NCBI GenBank assembly: GCA_947258815.1
Contig: CAMYJW010000010.1
Coordinates: 1 to 64,000, forward strand
DNA from: an uncultured Sphingomonadaceae bacterium
Lineage (GTDB): Bacteria > Pseudomonadota > Alphaproteobacteria > Sphingomonadales > Sphingomonadaceae
DNA length: 64,000 nucleotides
Reading direction: 5' to 3'
Below, piece by piece: positions 37,734 to 46,293 of this stretch. How positions within the stretch are numbered: the first letter of the stretch is position 1; every line of letters starts with the position of its first letter. The notes beneath the pieces are model-generated. The model was given only the letters and a program-made list of their open reading frames with translations. It was not told the DNA's origin and did not search any database. Both the position numbers and the translations under genes were made by a program.

Positions 37734-38180
37734 GTGGCGAAAGGTCTGAACAGGAAACTGAATTTCGGCGTTCGAGTGCACGAGGTTTCCCGGATCCGCC
37801 GCAAGGCTATCGATCAGGTGATGAAACCGCTGGGCATTACCGGAGGACAATGGTGGGTGCTGACCTACATTTCGCTCCACAACGGACGCTCTCAGGTTGA
37901 ACTTGCCGACGAACTCAACATGGGCAAGGTCGCACTGGGCGGGTTGATCGACCGGCTGGAGAAAAGCGGCCTTGTGGAACGCAGGCCCGATCTGGCCGAT
38001 CGCCGCATGAAGCGCATTCACCTTAGCAAACAGGGTCGCGAAATGGTCAGAAAGATCCGCAAGACAAGCGCTGACATTCAGGATGCCGCGCTTGCGGGAA
38101 TTTCGGATGAAGACCTCGACATCGCCGATGCGGTATTGGAAAAAATGGACGCCAATCTGAGACGGCTGGTCAGCCGCTAG
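37734..38180 (+). CDS. MarR-family transcriptional regulator, 3' end made by a MITE
   Basis: The 148-residue winged-helix regulator has a recognition region LADELNMGKVALGGLIDRLEKSGLVERRPDLADRRMKRIHLSK (seen as consecutive motifs), typical of MarR/SlyA proteins that repress catabolic genes and release DNA on binding phenolic or acyl ligands. The GTG at 37734 follows AGGAACAG and gives the usual N-terminus (AKGLNRKLNFGVRVHEVSR); an ATG at 37671 would add 21 residues. The stop codon TAG at 38178-38180 is the first three bases of the MITE, so the original C-terminus may have been altered. Confidence 0.85.
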   Translation: MAKGLNRKLNFGVRVHEVSRIRRKAIDQVMKPLGITGGQWWVLTYISLHNGRSQVELADELNMGKVALGGLIDRLEKSGLVERRPDLADRRMKRIHLSKQGREMVRKIRKTSADIQDAALAGISDEDLDIADAVLEKMDANLRRLVSR

Positions 38181-38280
38181 AGCGATTTCCGATCGATCGG
38201 GATCGGAAATCGCGATAAGCCCGCGCGGCGCATGAGCGTTGCTTTTTCGTTCGCGCCAGCTTGAACGGAAAACGCTCTAA
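38178..38280. mobile_element. complete MITE with IS630-type ends (102 bp)
   Basis: The element runs from TA 38178-38179 to TA 38278-38279. Its ends are TAGAGCGATTTCC and GGAAAACGCTCTA, inverted repeats with one mismatch, matching the end of the IS630-family element at 114-126. Just inside the left end is a perfect 13-bp hairpin (arms 38182-38194 and 38201-38213). It has no coding capacity and is flanked by TA, as for IS630/Tc1-type insertion. It lies between convergent MarR and LLM-oxidoreductase genes. Confidence 0.88.
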
Positions 38281-38318
38281 GCGGGCTCGCGCGCACCCAT
38301 CGAAGCGATTCCAGATTT

Positions 38319-39200
38319 CTAGAGCACCGCCTCCGCGATCTTCTCAATCGCCGCGCGGCCTTCCTCGATTGAAGCGATCGGCGGCTGCATGATGGCCACC
38401 CGATCCGTTCCGGCATCTTCGAACCGTTTGACAATATCGCGGGTAATGTCGCCAATCAGGATTGCCGCAATCTGAAAATCCTTGGGGCCGCGATGGCTGT
38501 CATTGGCGGCCTGCTCCATTTTGCGGCGGCCATCGATAATGTTCTGCGGGCCTTCCTCAAGCGTTGCACCCGGCGCAAGCCCTTCAGGAAAATAGGCCGG
38601 AAACCAGCCATCGCCCCATTCGCCCGCGCGCTTGAGCACGGCATCGGAAAAACCGCCCAGCAACAACGGCGGATGCGGCTTGCTGACAGGGGCAGGACGG
38701 CAAAGAACCGGAGGGATCGTGAAAAATTCGCCCTCATGTTCAAAACGCTCCTGCGTCCACAGCCCTTTCATCACTTCAACCGCTTCGCGCGTATAGGCCC
38801 AGCGCCTTTCCCACTGGCCACCAGACGCTTCGATTTCCTGACGGCTTGCGCCGCCTGTGCCGATCCCAAGGATCAACCTGCCGCCGCTATACTGATCAAT
38901 CGAGCCGACTGTTTTGGCCAGTGTGACAGGGTGATGCATCGGCACGACACACATGCCCCCCACTTCCAGCCGGGTGGTCATCGCAGTGGCGCGCGCAAAG
39001 CCCACCATCTGATCCTGAAACAACGGCACACCGCCGCGATGCGGGCCGGTTATTTCCTCTTCCAGCGGCCGGACTGTGTGATGACCATAACAGATCCAGT
39101 CAAACCCCACCTTCTCGGCATGCTGGCCGATAAGCGCCATATCGATGTCTGGCGTGGGATATGGCGGCTCCGAAAGCGGACGACCGATACCGATGAGCAT
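38319..39200 (-). CDS. LLM-class flavin-dependent oxidoreductase
   Basis: A 293-residue luciferase-like monooxygenase/F420-type oxidoreductase. The core carries GYGHHTV-like ICYGHHTVRP at about 36, GGRLILGIGTGGASRQEIEASGG, ALGYTREAVEVMKGLW-type RWAYTREAVEVMKGLW, and PPLLLGGFSDAVLKRAGEWGDGWFPAYF (written here in parts). It would use FMN or F420 with O2 or a reduced cofactor on an unknown hydrophobic substrate. Last gene of a reverse-strand run whose upstream genes are a cupin, a KSTD-like flavoprotein and an SDR. Confidence 0.82.
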   Translation of the reverse strand: MLIGIGRPLSEPPYPTPDIDMALIGQHAEKVGFDWICYGHHTVRPLEEEITGPHRGGVPLFQDQMVGFARATAMTTRLEVGGMCVVPMHHPVTLAKTVGSIDQYSGGRLILGIGTGGASRQEIEASGGQWERRWAYTREAVEVMKGLWTQERFEHEGEFFTIPPVLCRPAPVSKPHPPLLLGGFSDAVLKRAGEWGDGWFPAYFPEGLAPGATLEEGPQNIIDGRRKMEQAANDSHRGPKDFQIAAILIGDITRDIVKRFEDAGTDRVAIMQPPIASIEEGRAAIEKIAEAVL

Positions 39201-39251
39201 GAGGCAAAACCTTTCAGGTTACAGCAAATTGGATATGCGAAATTCGCAAGG

Positions 39252-39809
39252 TCAGGCGCGGCCTTCCAGCGGCTGTGCGCCCACGACAATCGACGCCACG
39301 ATCGCCGGCGCGTCACCCCGGTTGGACCATGCATGCGCGCCGCCGCGCAAAACGTATGTGTCGCCCGCGTGCAACGTCACTTCGTCTTCATCGAGAATCA
39401 TCGTGATCTGGCCGGAAATAACGAAGCCGTAATCGACCGTATCGGAATGATGCATGGCAAAGTGGCGCGCGGTATCGCCTTTGACCAGACCGGGCACATG
39501 ATCGGCCGGAGAAGATGTGGCGATGGCATGCAGTTCGGGAGGCATGCTCTCAAGGTTGGCCGCGGGCGGGTGCTGTATCACGAAGAAAGCCGTTTCGCCC
39601 GGCTGCGGAAACATGATCTGCGCCGGTTGCGCATCGCCCGCATTCGATGGCGGTGCCTGAGCGGCCCACAGCATCGCCGCGCCCTGCCCGATGCCGGGAA
39701 AGCCCTGCAATGCAACGCTTTCATCAGAAGCAACGACGGACTTTCCCGCCTCGTTATGCGCAGTGACAACGCGGCGGACTGTCCCGAGTGTTTCAGCTGG
39801 CTGTGTCAT
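39252..39809 (-). CDS. cupin-domain protein
   Basis: A 185-residue cytoplasmic cupin. The second half has the metal-binding pattern HFAMHHSDTVDYGFVISGQI followed by VTLHAGDTYVLRGGAHAWSNRG, the two cupin motifs with His and Glu/Asp positions. Bicupin-like N-terminal residues are weak. Such proteins act as isomerases, dioxygenases or ligand sensors, and none can be chosen from sequence alone. Its ATG lies one base after the stop of the upstream FAD oxidoreductase gene, so the two are coupled. Confidence 0.75.
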   Translation of the reverse strand: MTQPAETLGTVRRVVTAHNEAGKSVVASDESVALQGFPGIGQGAAMLWAAQAPPSNAGDAQPAQIMFPQPGETAFFVIQHPPAANLESMPPELHAIATSSPADHVPGLVKGDTARHFAMHHSDTVDYGFVISGQITMILDEDEVTLHAGDTYVLRGGAHAWSNRGDAPAIVASIVVGAQPLEGRA

Positions 39810-39810
39810 G

Positions 39811-41580
39811 TCATTCCTCCCTGTCATTGGCCCTGTCGTTGACCTTATCGTTGGCCGCCGGGCTGAGTGGCGCACCTTGCCCATCCAAAGTGCGCGCACG
39901 CGGGCGTGCCTGCGCGGCATGGCGGGCGGCGCGGCGGCCGGTAAAAACCGTATCGGCGATGGAAAGACCGCTGGCATGGCCCAGCGTGGCGACGCCAATC
40001 GCAGTGCGCCCGGCCACGTATAGCCCGGTGATCGGGCAGCCATCCTTGTCCAGAACTTCGCCCGTATCGTCTTGCGGAACCAGCCCACCCAGCGTGGAAG
40101 TAAAAGTCGGACCAAACTTGTTATCGAGCGAGACATTGATCGCGTAAAAGGTTCTGCCCGAAAGCGGCTTTATCTTGTCCGCTGCCTTGCCCAGCGGATC
40201 GGGCTGCCCCGCGTGCGCACGCTGGTTATAATCAGCAATCGTGCGTTCTAGCGCATTGCCATCCATGCCGCATTTACGGGCCAGAGCGCTTATGCTGCGG
40301 GCGCGCCGGGTGCCGCCAAGCACGGCATTCATAAGCGCCGGTGCGCCCCACTGCATGAACATCCCTTTGCCGGGAAACAGCGATTGCCTGATGCCTTTCC
40401 AGAAATGCGCGGAATCAAGCACCAGCCAGCCCCGGCCATACCCCGGCTGCTTTGAAAGCATTTCGCCGAAAACCGACTGATAGGCATCCTCGCTGACGAA
40501 CCTGCGGCCTTCAATATTGACCATAACCCCGCGCAAGAACGCTTCGGGCGGCGATATCGGGCGGCCCAGAAATATCCGGTCCATATGTTCAGCCTTGCCG
40601 CCGACTGACTGCCCCAGTTCTATGCCGCTGCCATCGCACCCCATCGAGCCAAGCCGGAGCAACCCGGTATAGCTTTGCGCAACTTCCTCACGATATTTGC
40701 GGATCATCGCAAGGCTGTAGGTGAAGGCGCCAGCGCAGAGGATAACGCCGCCACACGCACGCAAACGCCGGGTTTCTCCGGCCTTTTCCAGCGCATCGCA
40801 GCGGGCAATGGCGCGTTCGGCGCGCTCTGCATTGAAAGGCCGCCACGGGCTGACGACACCATAGAGCTTTTCATGCTCTTTCCAGTGCGGCTCGGGCATT
40901 GCGTTGACTTCAACCCCGATCACTGTGCCCGCCGGATCGAGCAACAGGCGCTGCGCGGGCGCATGCGGCAACAAACGCGTGCCGCGCGCAATCGCGGCAT
41001 CTTTGAGTTTCGCAAAATAGACATGCCCGCCAAAACCCGGAACGGCCGTGCGATGGCCACGCGGCGCGGGTTCGGACACTTCGCGATAGGCGGGCAGCAT
41101 CTCGTTGCCCGAATAAAACAGCCAGTGGCCGTCGGGCGGATAGGCGGTTTTCTGCAGATAAGCGTTGCTGCCATATGGCACGCCAAACCCTTCCAACCAT
41201 TCAAGGTTGGCATTGCTTTCTTCGCAGAACCGTCGCAGCACGGCGGGAGACAACGCACATCCTTCAGCCGAAAGATATTTGAACATTTCCTCGGCAGTGT
41301 CTTCAAAGCCCGCCGCTTTCTGATGGCGCGACCCTGCGGCATAAAGCGTGCCCCCGCTCATCGCCGTGCTGCCTCCGCCGCCAAACCGATCGACCGCCAA
41401 TACATCCGCGCCCTGATCCAGCGCCTCCAGCGAGGCGACAACGCCCGCGCCGCCAAAGCCCACGACAATGACATCGGCCTCGTCATCCCACCGCTCGACA
41501 TCGGGATCGGCCACCACCCGAGGCGGGCTGACGCGCGTCCATTGTTGCTTCGGATCGGCGGAAAGGTCTGCGCCTGTCAT
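39811..41580 (-). CDS. FAD-dependent oxidoreductase, 3-ketosteroid dehydrogenase/fumarate reductase-like
   Basis: The 589-residue flavoprotein has a dinucleotide-binding motif DVIVVGFGGAGVVAS near residue 37 and the C-terminal GGLVPQDDTGEVLDKDG followed by GLYVAGRTAIGVATLGHASG typical of fumarate reductase/KstD-type FAD domains. Such enzymes dehydrogenate a ring or carboxylate next to a carbonyl. The overlap with the upstream SDR (ATGA) and the downstream cupin suggests a tight operon. Three 12-bp tandem repeats encode an NDKVNDRANDRE tail. Confidence 0.85.
   Translation of the reverse strand: MTGADLSADPKQQWTRVSPPRVVADPDVERWDDEADVIVVGFGGAGVVASLEALDQGADVLAVDRFGGGGSTAMSGGTLYAAGSRHQKAAGFEDTAEEMFKYLSAEGCALSPAVLRRFCEESNANLEWLEGFGVPYGSNAYLQKTAYPPDGHWLFYSGNEMLPAYREVSEPAPRGHRTAVPGFGGHVYFAKLKDAAIARGTRLLPHAPAQRLLLDPAGTVIGVEVNAMPEPHWKEHEKLYGVVSPWRPFNAERAERAIARCDALEKAGETRRLRACGGVILCAGAFTYSLAMIRKYREEVAQSYTGLLRLGSMGCDGSGIELGQSVGGKAEHMDRIFLGRPISPPEAFLRGVMVNIEGRRFVSEDAYQSVFGEMLSKQPGYGRGWLVLDSAHFWKGIRQSLFPGKGMFMQWGAPALMNAVLGGTRRARSISALARKCGMDGNALERTIADYNQRAHAGQPDPLGKAADKIKPLSGRTFYAINVSLDNKFGPTFTSTLGGLVPQDDTGEVLDKDGCPITGLYVAGRTAIGVATLGHASGLSIADTVFTGRRAARHAAQARPRARTLDGQGAPLSPAANDKVNDRANDREE
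39821..39856. repeat. three tandem 12-bp repeats at the 3' end of the FAD oxidoreductase gene
   Basis: Copies CTGTCATTGGCC, CTGTCGTTGACC and TTATCGTTGGCC lie head to tail at 39821, 39833 and 39845. They add Asn-Asp-rich tetrapeptide repeats to the C-terminus of the flavoprotein, so they lengthen it in units of four residues. Confidence 0.8.
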
Positions 41581-42392
41581 CCCTGCGCGCTCATCATCCG
41601 CATCACATCGGCCACGATCGGCGAATGGCTGGAATAGCCGCCATCGACGACAAGGCTGTGCCCCGTGATGAAACGCGCGGCATCGCTAGCCAGAAACGCA
41701 GCCGCTTCGGCCACGTCATCGGGTTTGCCAAGGTAAGGCGTAAGGTGGTGTTCCTCGACCAGATTGATCATCGCTTCATCCAGCGTAGCGGCGGTCGCGG
41801 GCGTCATGATCAGGCCCAGCACCAGAACATTGCAGCGAATGCCGCTTTTTCCGTATTGCGCGGCGATGTTGCGCCCCAGCGAAATCAGCGCCCCTTTTGA
41901 CGTGCCATAGGCCGGCAGTTCCATCTCGCCCTGCAGGCCGCGCGCGGATGACGTCATCAGGATTGAGCCGCCACCCGCCTCCAGCATGTGCGGGATCACG
42001 TGTTTGCAACACAGCATCGGCCCGCGCAGATTTACGGCCATTGTCCGGTCCCACACCGCAGCATCCATATCGTGGATCGGCGTGTCGAACTGCGTGTGAT
42101 CGGGGGTCGTCAGTCCGGCATTGGCATGAAGAATATTGATCGGCCCGAACGCATCGACGCCGCGTTCAACCATGGCCCGGACCACCGCTTCATCGGCAAC
42201 ATCGCCGCCCGCGCCCACGGCTGCAAAGCCCTTGGCGCGAATGTGCGAGGCCGTCTTGTCAGCCTCATGCTGATGCAAGCCACCAACGATAACGTTGGCC
42301 CCGCGCGATGCCATTAGGTGCGCGGTCGCTTCACCTATTCCAGACGTCGCGCCGGTGATCAGCGCCACTTTGCCATGCAGCATATCGCCCAT
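41577..42392 (-). CDS. short-chain dehydrogenase/reductase
   Basis: A 271-residue classical SDR oxidising or reducing an alcohol or ketone with NAD(P). The cofactor motif TGATSGIG lies near residue 13, the NAG motif is in ILHANAGLT, and the catalytic Ser-Tyr-Lys is in ILMTSSARG and PAYGTSKGAL. C-terminal ITGHSLVVDGGYS is standard. ATG 42392 is used since GAGAGG sits six bases upstream; an ATG at 42398 overlaps this site. Its TGA overlaps the FAD oxidoreductase ATG. Confidence 0.88.
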   Translation of the reverse strand: MGDMLHGKVALITGATSGIGEATAHLMASRGANVIVGGLHQHEADKTASHIRAKGFAAVGAGGDVADEAVVRAMVERGVDAFGPINILHANAGLTTPDHTQFDTPIHDMDAAVWDRTMAVNLRGPMLCCKHVIPHMLEAGGGSILMTSSARGLQGEMELPAYGTSKGALISLGRNIAAQYGKSGIRCNVLVLGLIMTPATAATLDEAMINLVEEHHLTPYLGKPDDVAEAAAFLASDAARFITGHSLVVDGGYSSHSPIVADVMRMMSAQG

Positions 42393-42546
42393 GGGCATCC
42401 TCTCCCGCCCTGCACCGGCTTGCATTGCCACCAAACGTGCGCACGGCCGACGCGGTTTTTTTATGCGGAGGATTTTATCGCGATTGCCGATCGGAAACAC
42501 TGCAAAACACTGCGTTTTGCGGGCAATTCAGTTGCGATCGGGCCAG

Positions 42547-43461
42547 TTATCCGCCTGCCGACATGGCATTGGCGAGGGCGCGATATTCGCGCGGGGAATA
42601 GCCGGTCACTCGCCGAAACGCGGCCGCGAAAGCCGCAGCATTGCGGAACCCGCAGTGGTGCGCGATTTCCTTTACCAGCAGCCGTCTTTCGGCCAGCAGC
42701 GCCTTGGCGTGATCGATTTTCGTTTCGGCGACGAACTGTCCCACGCTCATCCCCGTGGCATTCCTGAAGCGCCGGGTGAAATTGCGCCTGCTGATGCCGC
42801 AAAGGTCTGCCAGTTCCTGCAACGATGGCGAAGGTTCGCTGCTGCGTACCCGGTCCGTAACCATGCCAAGCTGGCGTTTGGAAAGGCCCACAGCGCTTCC
42901 CGCATCTTCTGCCCTGCTTTCACCGAACATGCGATAGAACTCGGCCAGCATCATCATCGATGCACCTTCAAACAGAATGTTGCTGGCAAATCCCGGCTGC
43001 ATGATCTCGCGCGTTACTCCCGCCATGATCGAGCGTATCCTGCCACTGCGGATATCAAGCGTCTGGCGCAAGCGTTCAGCGTTCCATTCGATAGACGCGA
43101 ATTCGGGCAGAACCTTGCTGTCCAGATGGAACAGCACCGCGCGCTGATCCCAGGCCGGGCACATGCTGACCAACGTCTGGCCGGGCGGCAACAGCATGAT
43201 CTCACCAAGATCCGTCGGCTCGAACGTGAACCGGCCATCCTCGCGATAGGCGCTTCTCGCCCGGGGCTGGTGCCTGCCATGGAACGCGACGACTTGGGGC
43301 GCTTCTGACCATCCCGCCGAAACGACTTCACCCTTCCAAGCGTATGCCCGCATATCCGCGCGATAGTGCCTGCCTGCCGCCGCTTCGCCGATGATCCGGT
43401 GCATCGCGAGCGGCGCGCCGGATTCGATCCGGGTTATGCTGTTGGGATCGAAGATGGCCAT
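42547..43461 (-). CDS. AraC-family transcriptional regulator
   Basis: The 304-residue protein has an N-terminal sensing domain (about 1-190) and a C-terminal double helix-turn-helix: LQELADLCGISRRNFTRRFRNATGMS and ALLAERRLLVKEIAHHCGFRNAAAFAAAFRR, read as two halves. The PREYRALA end is typical. It lies between the MDR-family oxidoreductase and the SDR genes on the same strand, so it could activate the operon that follows. The ligand is unknown. Confidence 0.85.
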   Translation of the reverse strand: MAIFDPNSITRIESGAPLAMHRIIGEAAAGRHYRADMRAYAWKGEVVSAGWSEAPQVVAFHGRHQPRARSAYREDGRFTFEPTDLGEIMLLPPGQTLVSMCPAWDQRAVLFHLDSKVLPEFASIEWNAERLRQTLDIRSGRIRSIMAGVTREIMQPGFASNILFEGASMMMLAEFYRMFGESRAEDAGSAVGLSKRQLGMVTDRVRSSEPSPSLQELADLCGISRRNFTRRFRNATGMSVGQFVAETKIDHAKALLAERRLLVKEIAHHCGFRNAAAFAAAFRRVTGYSPREYRALANAMSAGG

Positions 43462-43596
43462 TCCAACCGGTCAGCTCCCTTCTTCCATATCCGGTGCATT
43501 TCGGGCTGCAAGCACTTATACATACAGGCTGGACCGCGTATCGAAAACCCGAAATCGCCGAAGCGGCAGCGGCTGACCGCGCGCTTTCCATCACGC

Positions 43597-44583
43597 TCAG
43601 ACGGTGACGACGACCCTGCCTGACGGGGATCGCTTTTCAAGCAGTTTCAGCGCCTGTGGCAGCTCTTCGAAATCGAACGTCGCTTCAACTTTCGGATCAA
43701 GCTGTCCAGCTTCCCACCACGCATTCATCTGACGATGCGCGGCCTGAACCGATTCCGGCTTGTAATCGCGATAATCGGTCCACTGCATGCCGCAAACGCT
43801 GATGTTCTTGAGCAGGAGATAGTTCGTTTTCAGCTGCGCGATTTCACCCGAGGCAAATCCCACGACAACCAGCCGTGCCGACCATGCCATTGCCCGCACA
43901 GCGGCCTGAAAGAACTCTCCGCCTATCGGATCGATCACCACATCGGCGCCGTGCCCCTGCGTTGCATCCAGCACCGCCTGCTTCAGTCCGTCGCGCATAT
44001 CCGGGCCGCTGACGTCGATAACGCAATCGGCCCCGGCTTCGCGAACAATCGCGGCGGCTTCGGATGAGCGAACACAGGCGATCACGCGGCCACCCGCCGC
44101 CTTGGCGATCTGCACGGCCGCATAGCCAACGCCCCCATTGGCACCGCCCACCAGCACATTTTCGCCAGGTGAAAAGTGCGCGCGTTCAAACAGCGCGATA
44201 TACGCGGACTGATAGGCCAGCCCCATCGCAGAAGCGGTGCTGAAATCCATCTTGTCAGACAGCCTGAACGTCTGGTTGGGCAAGGCGATCGCCTGCTGGC
44301 CAAATCCGCCCTTGCCCGGCTGCGCAATGACACGGTCACCCGGCGCGAAGCCCGAAACGCCCGCCCCCGTTGCGCGAACGACCCCGCTGAATTCCATGCC
44401 CGGCGTAAACGGTCGCTCGGGCAGCTTCTGATACTTGCCCGCGATCAGCAGCAGATCGGGAAAATTCAGCCCGATCGCCCGCACATCAACCACGATTTCA
44501 TTGTCTGCCGGCACCAGATCGGGTGCCTCCTCCACAGCCAGTGAATCCCAACCACCAAACTCGCGCACGACATATCTTTTCAT
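43597..44583 (-). CDS. MDR-family NAD(P)H:quinone oxidoreductase-like protein
   Basis: A 328-residue medium-chain reductase without the zinc ligands of alcohol dehydrogenases. It starts MKRYVVREFGGWDSLAVEE and has the nucleotide-binding segment ENVLVGGANGGVGYAAVQIAKAAG (cut as VLVGGANGGVGYAA), plus a C-terminal QALKLLEKRSPSGRVVVTV. It resembles quinone oxidoreductase or crotonyl-CoA/enoyl reductases. The reductant is probably NADPH; the substrate is unknown. Confidence 0.85.
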   Translation of the reverse strand: MKRYVVREFGGWDSLAVEEAPDLVPADNEIVVDVRAIGLNFPDLLLIAGKYQKLPERPFTPGMEFSGVVRATGAGVSGFAPGDRVIAQPGKGGFGQQAIALPNQTFRLSDKMDFSTASAMGLAYQSAYIALFERAHFSPGENVLVGGANGGVGYAAVQIAKAAGGRVIACVRSSEAAAIVREAGADCVIDVSGPDMRDGLKQAVLDATQGHGADVVIDPIGGEFFQAAVRAMAWSARLVVVGFASGEIAQLKTNYLLLKNISVCGMQWTDYRDYKPESVQAAHRQMNAWWEAGQLDPKVEATFDFEELPQALKLLEKRSPSGRVVVTV

Positions 44584-44693
44584 AGGAACGATTACTTATC
44601 CTTACTGCTCGACTGCTCGTCGCCCCGGCCATCTGCGACAACGCTTCTGAATCAGACCCAAACGGGATCGGCCTTGCCGCGCACGTCAGCGCT

Positions 44694-45872
44694 TCAACGC
44701 AGGCTGCGGAATGTTTCCCTGATGTCGGCGACGATCATGTCGGGCCGCTCAGACGGTCCAAAATGGCCGCCCAGTTCATGGCTTTTTTCAAAGATGACGT
44801 TGGAGAACATCGACGTGTCCGGCTCATCGGGAAACTTGGTTCCGTCGCCCAGCATATGGCTAAGCCCGACCGGCACGTTCACCACTGGCTCGCCATGCGT
44901 GGGCTGCCATGGATTGCGCGCCGCCTCGGCATAAAATCGCGTGGACGTGCCAAGGCTTTGCGTAACCCAATAGATCATCGCCGTGGTGATCAGGAATTCC
45001 TTGTCCCAGATGCTTTCAAGATCGCCACCGCAACAGGCCCAGCCGCGCCTGCGCTCCATCAGCCAGGCAAGCAGCCCCGCAGGAGAATCGTTCAGCCCGG
45101 TGGCAAGCGTTTGCGGATCGAGCATATGCACCGCAACGTGCGCGGCGATAGCTTCCTGCCATTTGATGATCCTGGCGCGCTGTTCATCCGGCGTGCCTTC
45201 GGGGATCATCGCACCCCCGGTAATGTCCCACGGGCGCTCGGTGTTGAACGTGGTGAGCGGAAGAATCATGATCTGGTGAAGGCCGATGATGGACGGGGAA
45301 TACTTGTATCCCAGTTGCGACGTGATGATCGCACCCCAATCTCCGCCTTGCGCGGCAAATTTCGAATAGCCGAGTTTCTCGGTCATCAGTTCGTGCCACA
45401 TGTCCGCCGTGCGCCAGAAATTGATCCCCGTCTGCGTAATCGGCGTCGAAAACCCGAAGCCGGGAAGCGATGGCACGATCACGTCGAATGAATCGTGTGG
45501 ATCGCCGCCATAAGCCTCGGGATCGGAAAGCGGACCGATCACCTTGTGCAGATCCCAGAATGTCCAGGGCCAGCCATGGGAAAGAACCAGCGGCATGGGG
45601 TTCGGCCCCTTGCCTTCGGCCTTTATGAAGTGAATCGGCACTCCGTCGATGTTCGTACGGTAATTGTCGAACGCATTTATGTCGTTCTCGACCTTGCGCC
45701 AGTCATACGCATTGATCCAGTAGTCGACCAGTTCGCGCATGTATGCGGTGTTGGCCCCGTAGCTCCAGTCATCGTTCGCGTAATCGACCGGAAATCGCGT
45801 CATCTTCAGGCGGGTTTCAAGATCCTGGAGCACGGCATCCGGGATATCCACGCTAAATTGTTCAACCGACAT
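44694..45872 (-). CDS. epoxide hydrolase, microsomal type
   Basis: A 392-residue alpha/beta hydrolase with the N-terminal EHN lid domain (SVDIPDAVLQDLETRL, then DDWSYGANTAYM). The oxyanion HGWP is at 99-102, the nucleophile is D178 in GGDWG, and the catalytic histidine is probably H370 in GGHFGPSERP. Such enzymes open epoxides by forming an alkyl-enzyme ester. The ATG at 45872 was chosen for the EHN start; the region upstream contains the dyad discussed elsewhere. Genes below on the strand may form its operon. Confidence 0.88.
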   Translation of the reverse strand: MSVEQFSVDIPDAVLQDLETRLKMTRFPVDYANDDWSYGANTAYMRELVDYWINAYDWRKVENDINAFDNYRTNIDGVPIHFIKAEGKGPNPMPLVLSHGWPWTFWDLHKVIGPLSDPEAYGGDPHDSFDVIVPSLPGFGFSTPITQTGINFWRTADMWHELMTEKLGYSKFAAQGGDWGAIITSQLGYKYSPSIIGLHQIMILPLTTFNTERPWDITGGAMIPEGTPDEQRARIIKWQEAIAAHVAVHMLDPQTLATGLNDSPAGLLAWLMERRRGWACCGGDLESIWDKEFLITTAMIYWVTQSLGTSTRFYAEAARNPWQPTHGEPVVNVPVGLSHMLGDGTKFPDEPDTSMFSNVIFEKSHELGGHFGPSERPDMIVADIRETFRSLR

Positions 45873-46293
45873 CGCTGCTCTCCATCTGATCCGACATCCA
45901 CGCGATGTCTGCACATTCTATTATCTCAGATATGCATATTGTGCTTGTCTGGTTTGCGCAATCCCAATCCGCACGACCGTCAGTGCCGCCTCTGGAACGA
46001 AGTGTCAGGCGATGCCGGGAGGCAGTGGCGCAACCGGTGCCCCCGCGCACCCAGCTTGAGCCGATGCGAATAACAATGTAGTCAAACCAATATGATTCAG
46101 GGACGGACCGGATGCGTGAACCCATGCGAACCCATGTATAGAAAACGCCTTGTCAGGCCGGACTGGCGATATTGCCATGCACGCACCCACTACCCGGAAA
46201 GACCGGAATAACGCCGTTGGTCAGGGCGGTAAATTCAGTATATTTGATGCAGACAATACATAATAAACGCGATCGACAACGGAACTTATAAAT
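45873..46293. other. divergent intergenic region, epoxide hydrolase / LysR
   Basis: About 420 bp without a credible gene; the frames here show no family features. It holds the dyad TATCTCAGATA at 45922-45932 followed by a TATGCATA palindrome, two direct copies of GAACCCATG (46118-46126 and 46128-46136), and an ATATTTGAT half-site at 46240-46248 some 45 bases before the LysR start. It must contain promoters for both divergent genes. Confidence 0.6.
45922..45932. promoter_or_regulatory. operator-like dyad upstream of the epoxide hydrolase gene
   Basis: TATCTCAGATA is an inverted repeat of TATCT around a single C, 50 bases upstream of the epoxide hydrolase start. It is close to the ATATCTGATAT dyads at 51.25 and 56.57 kb (shared ATCTxAGAT/ATATC core). 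Confidence 0.45.

Noticed and set aside
38493..39842. 449-residue + strand frame opposite the LLM oxidoreductase and cupin
   Set aside because: Covers two conserved reverse-strand genes and has no recognisable domain.
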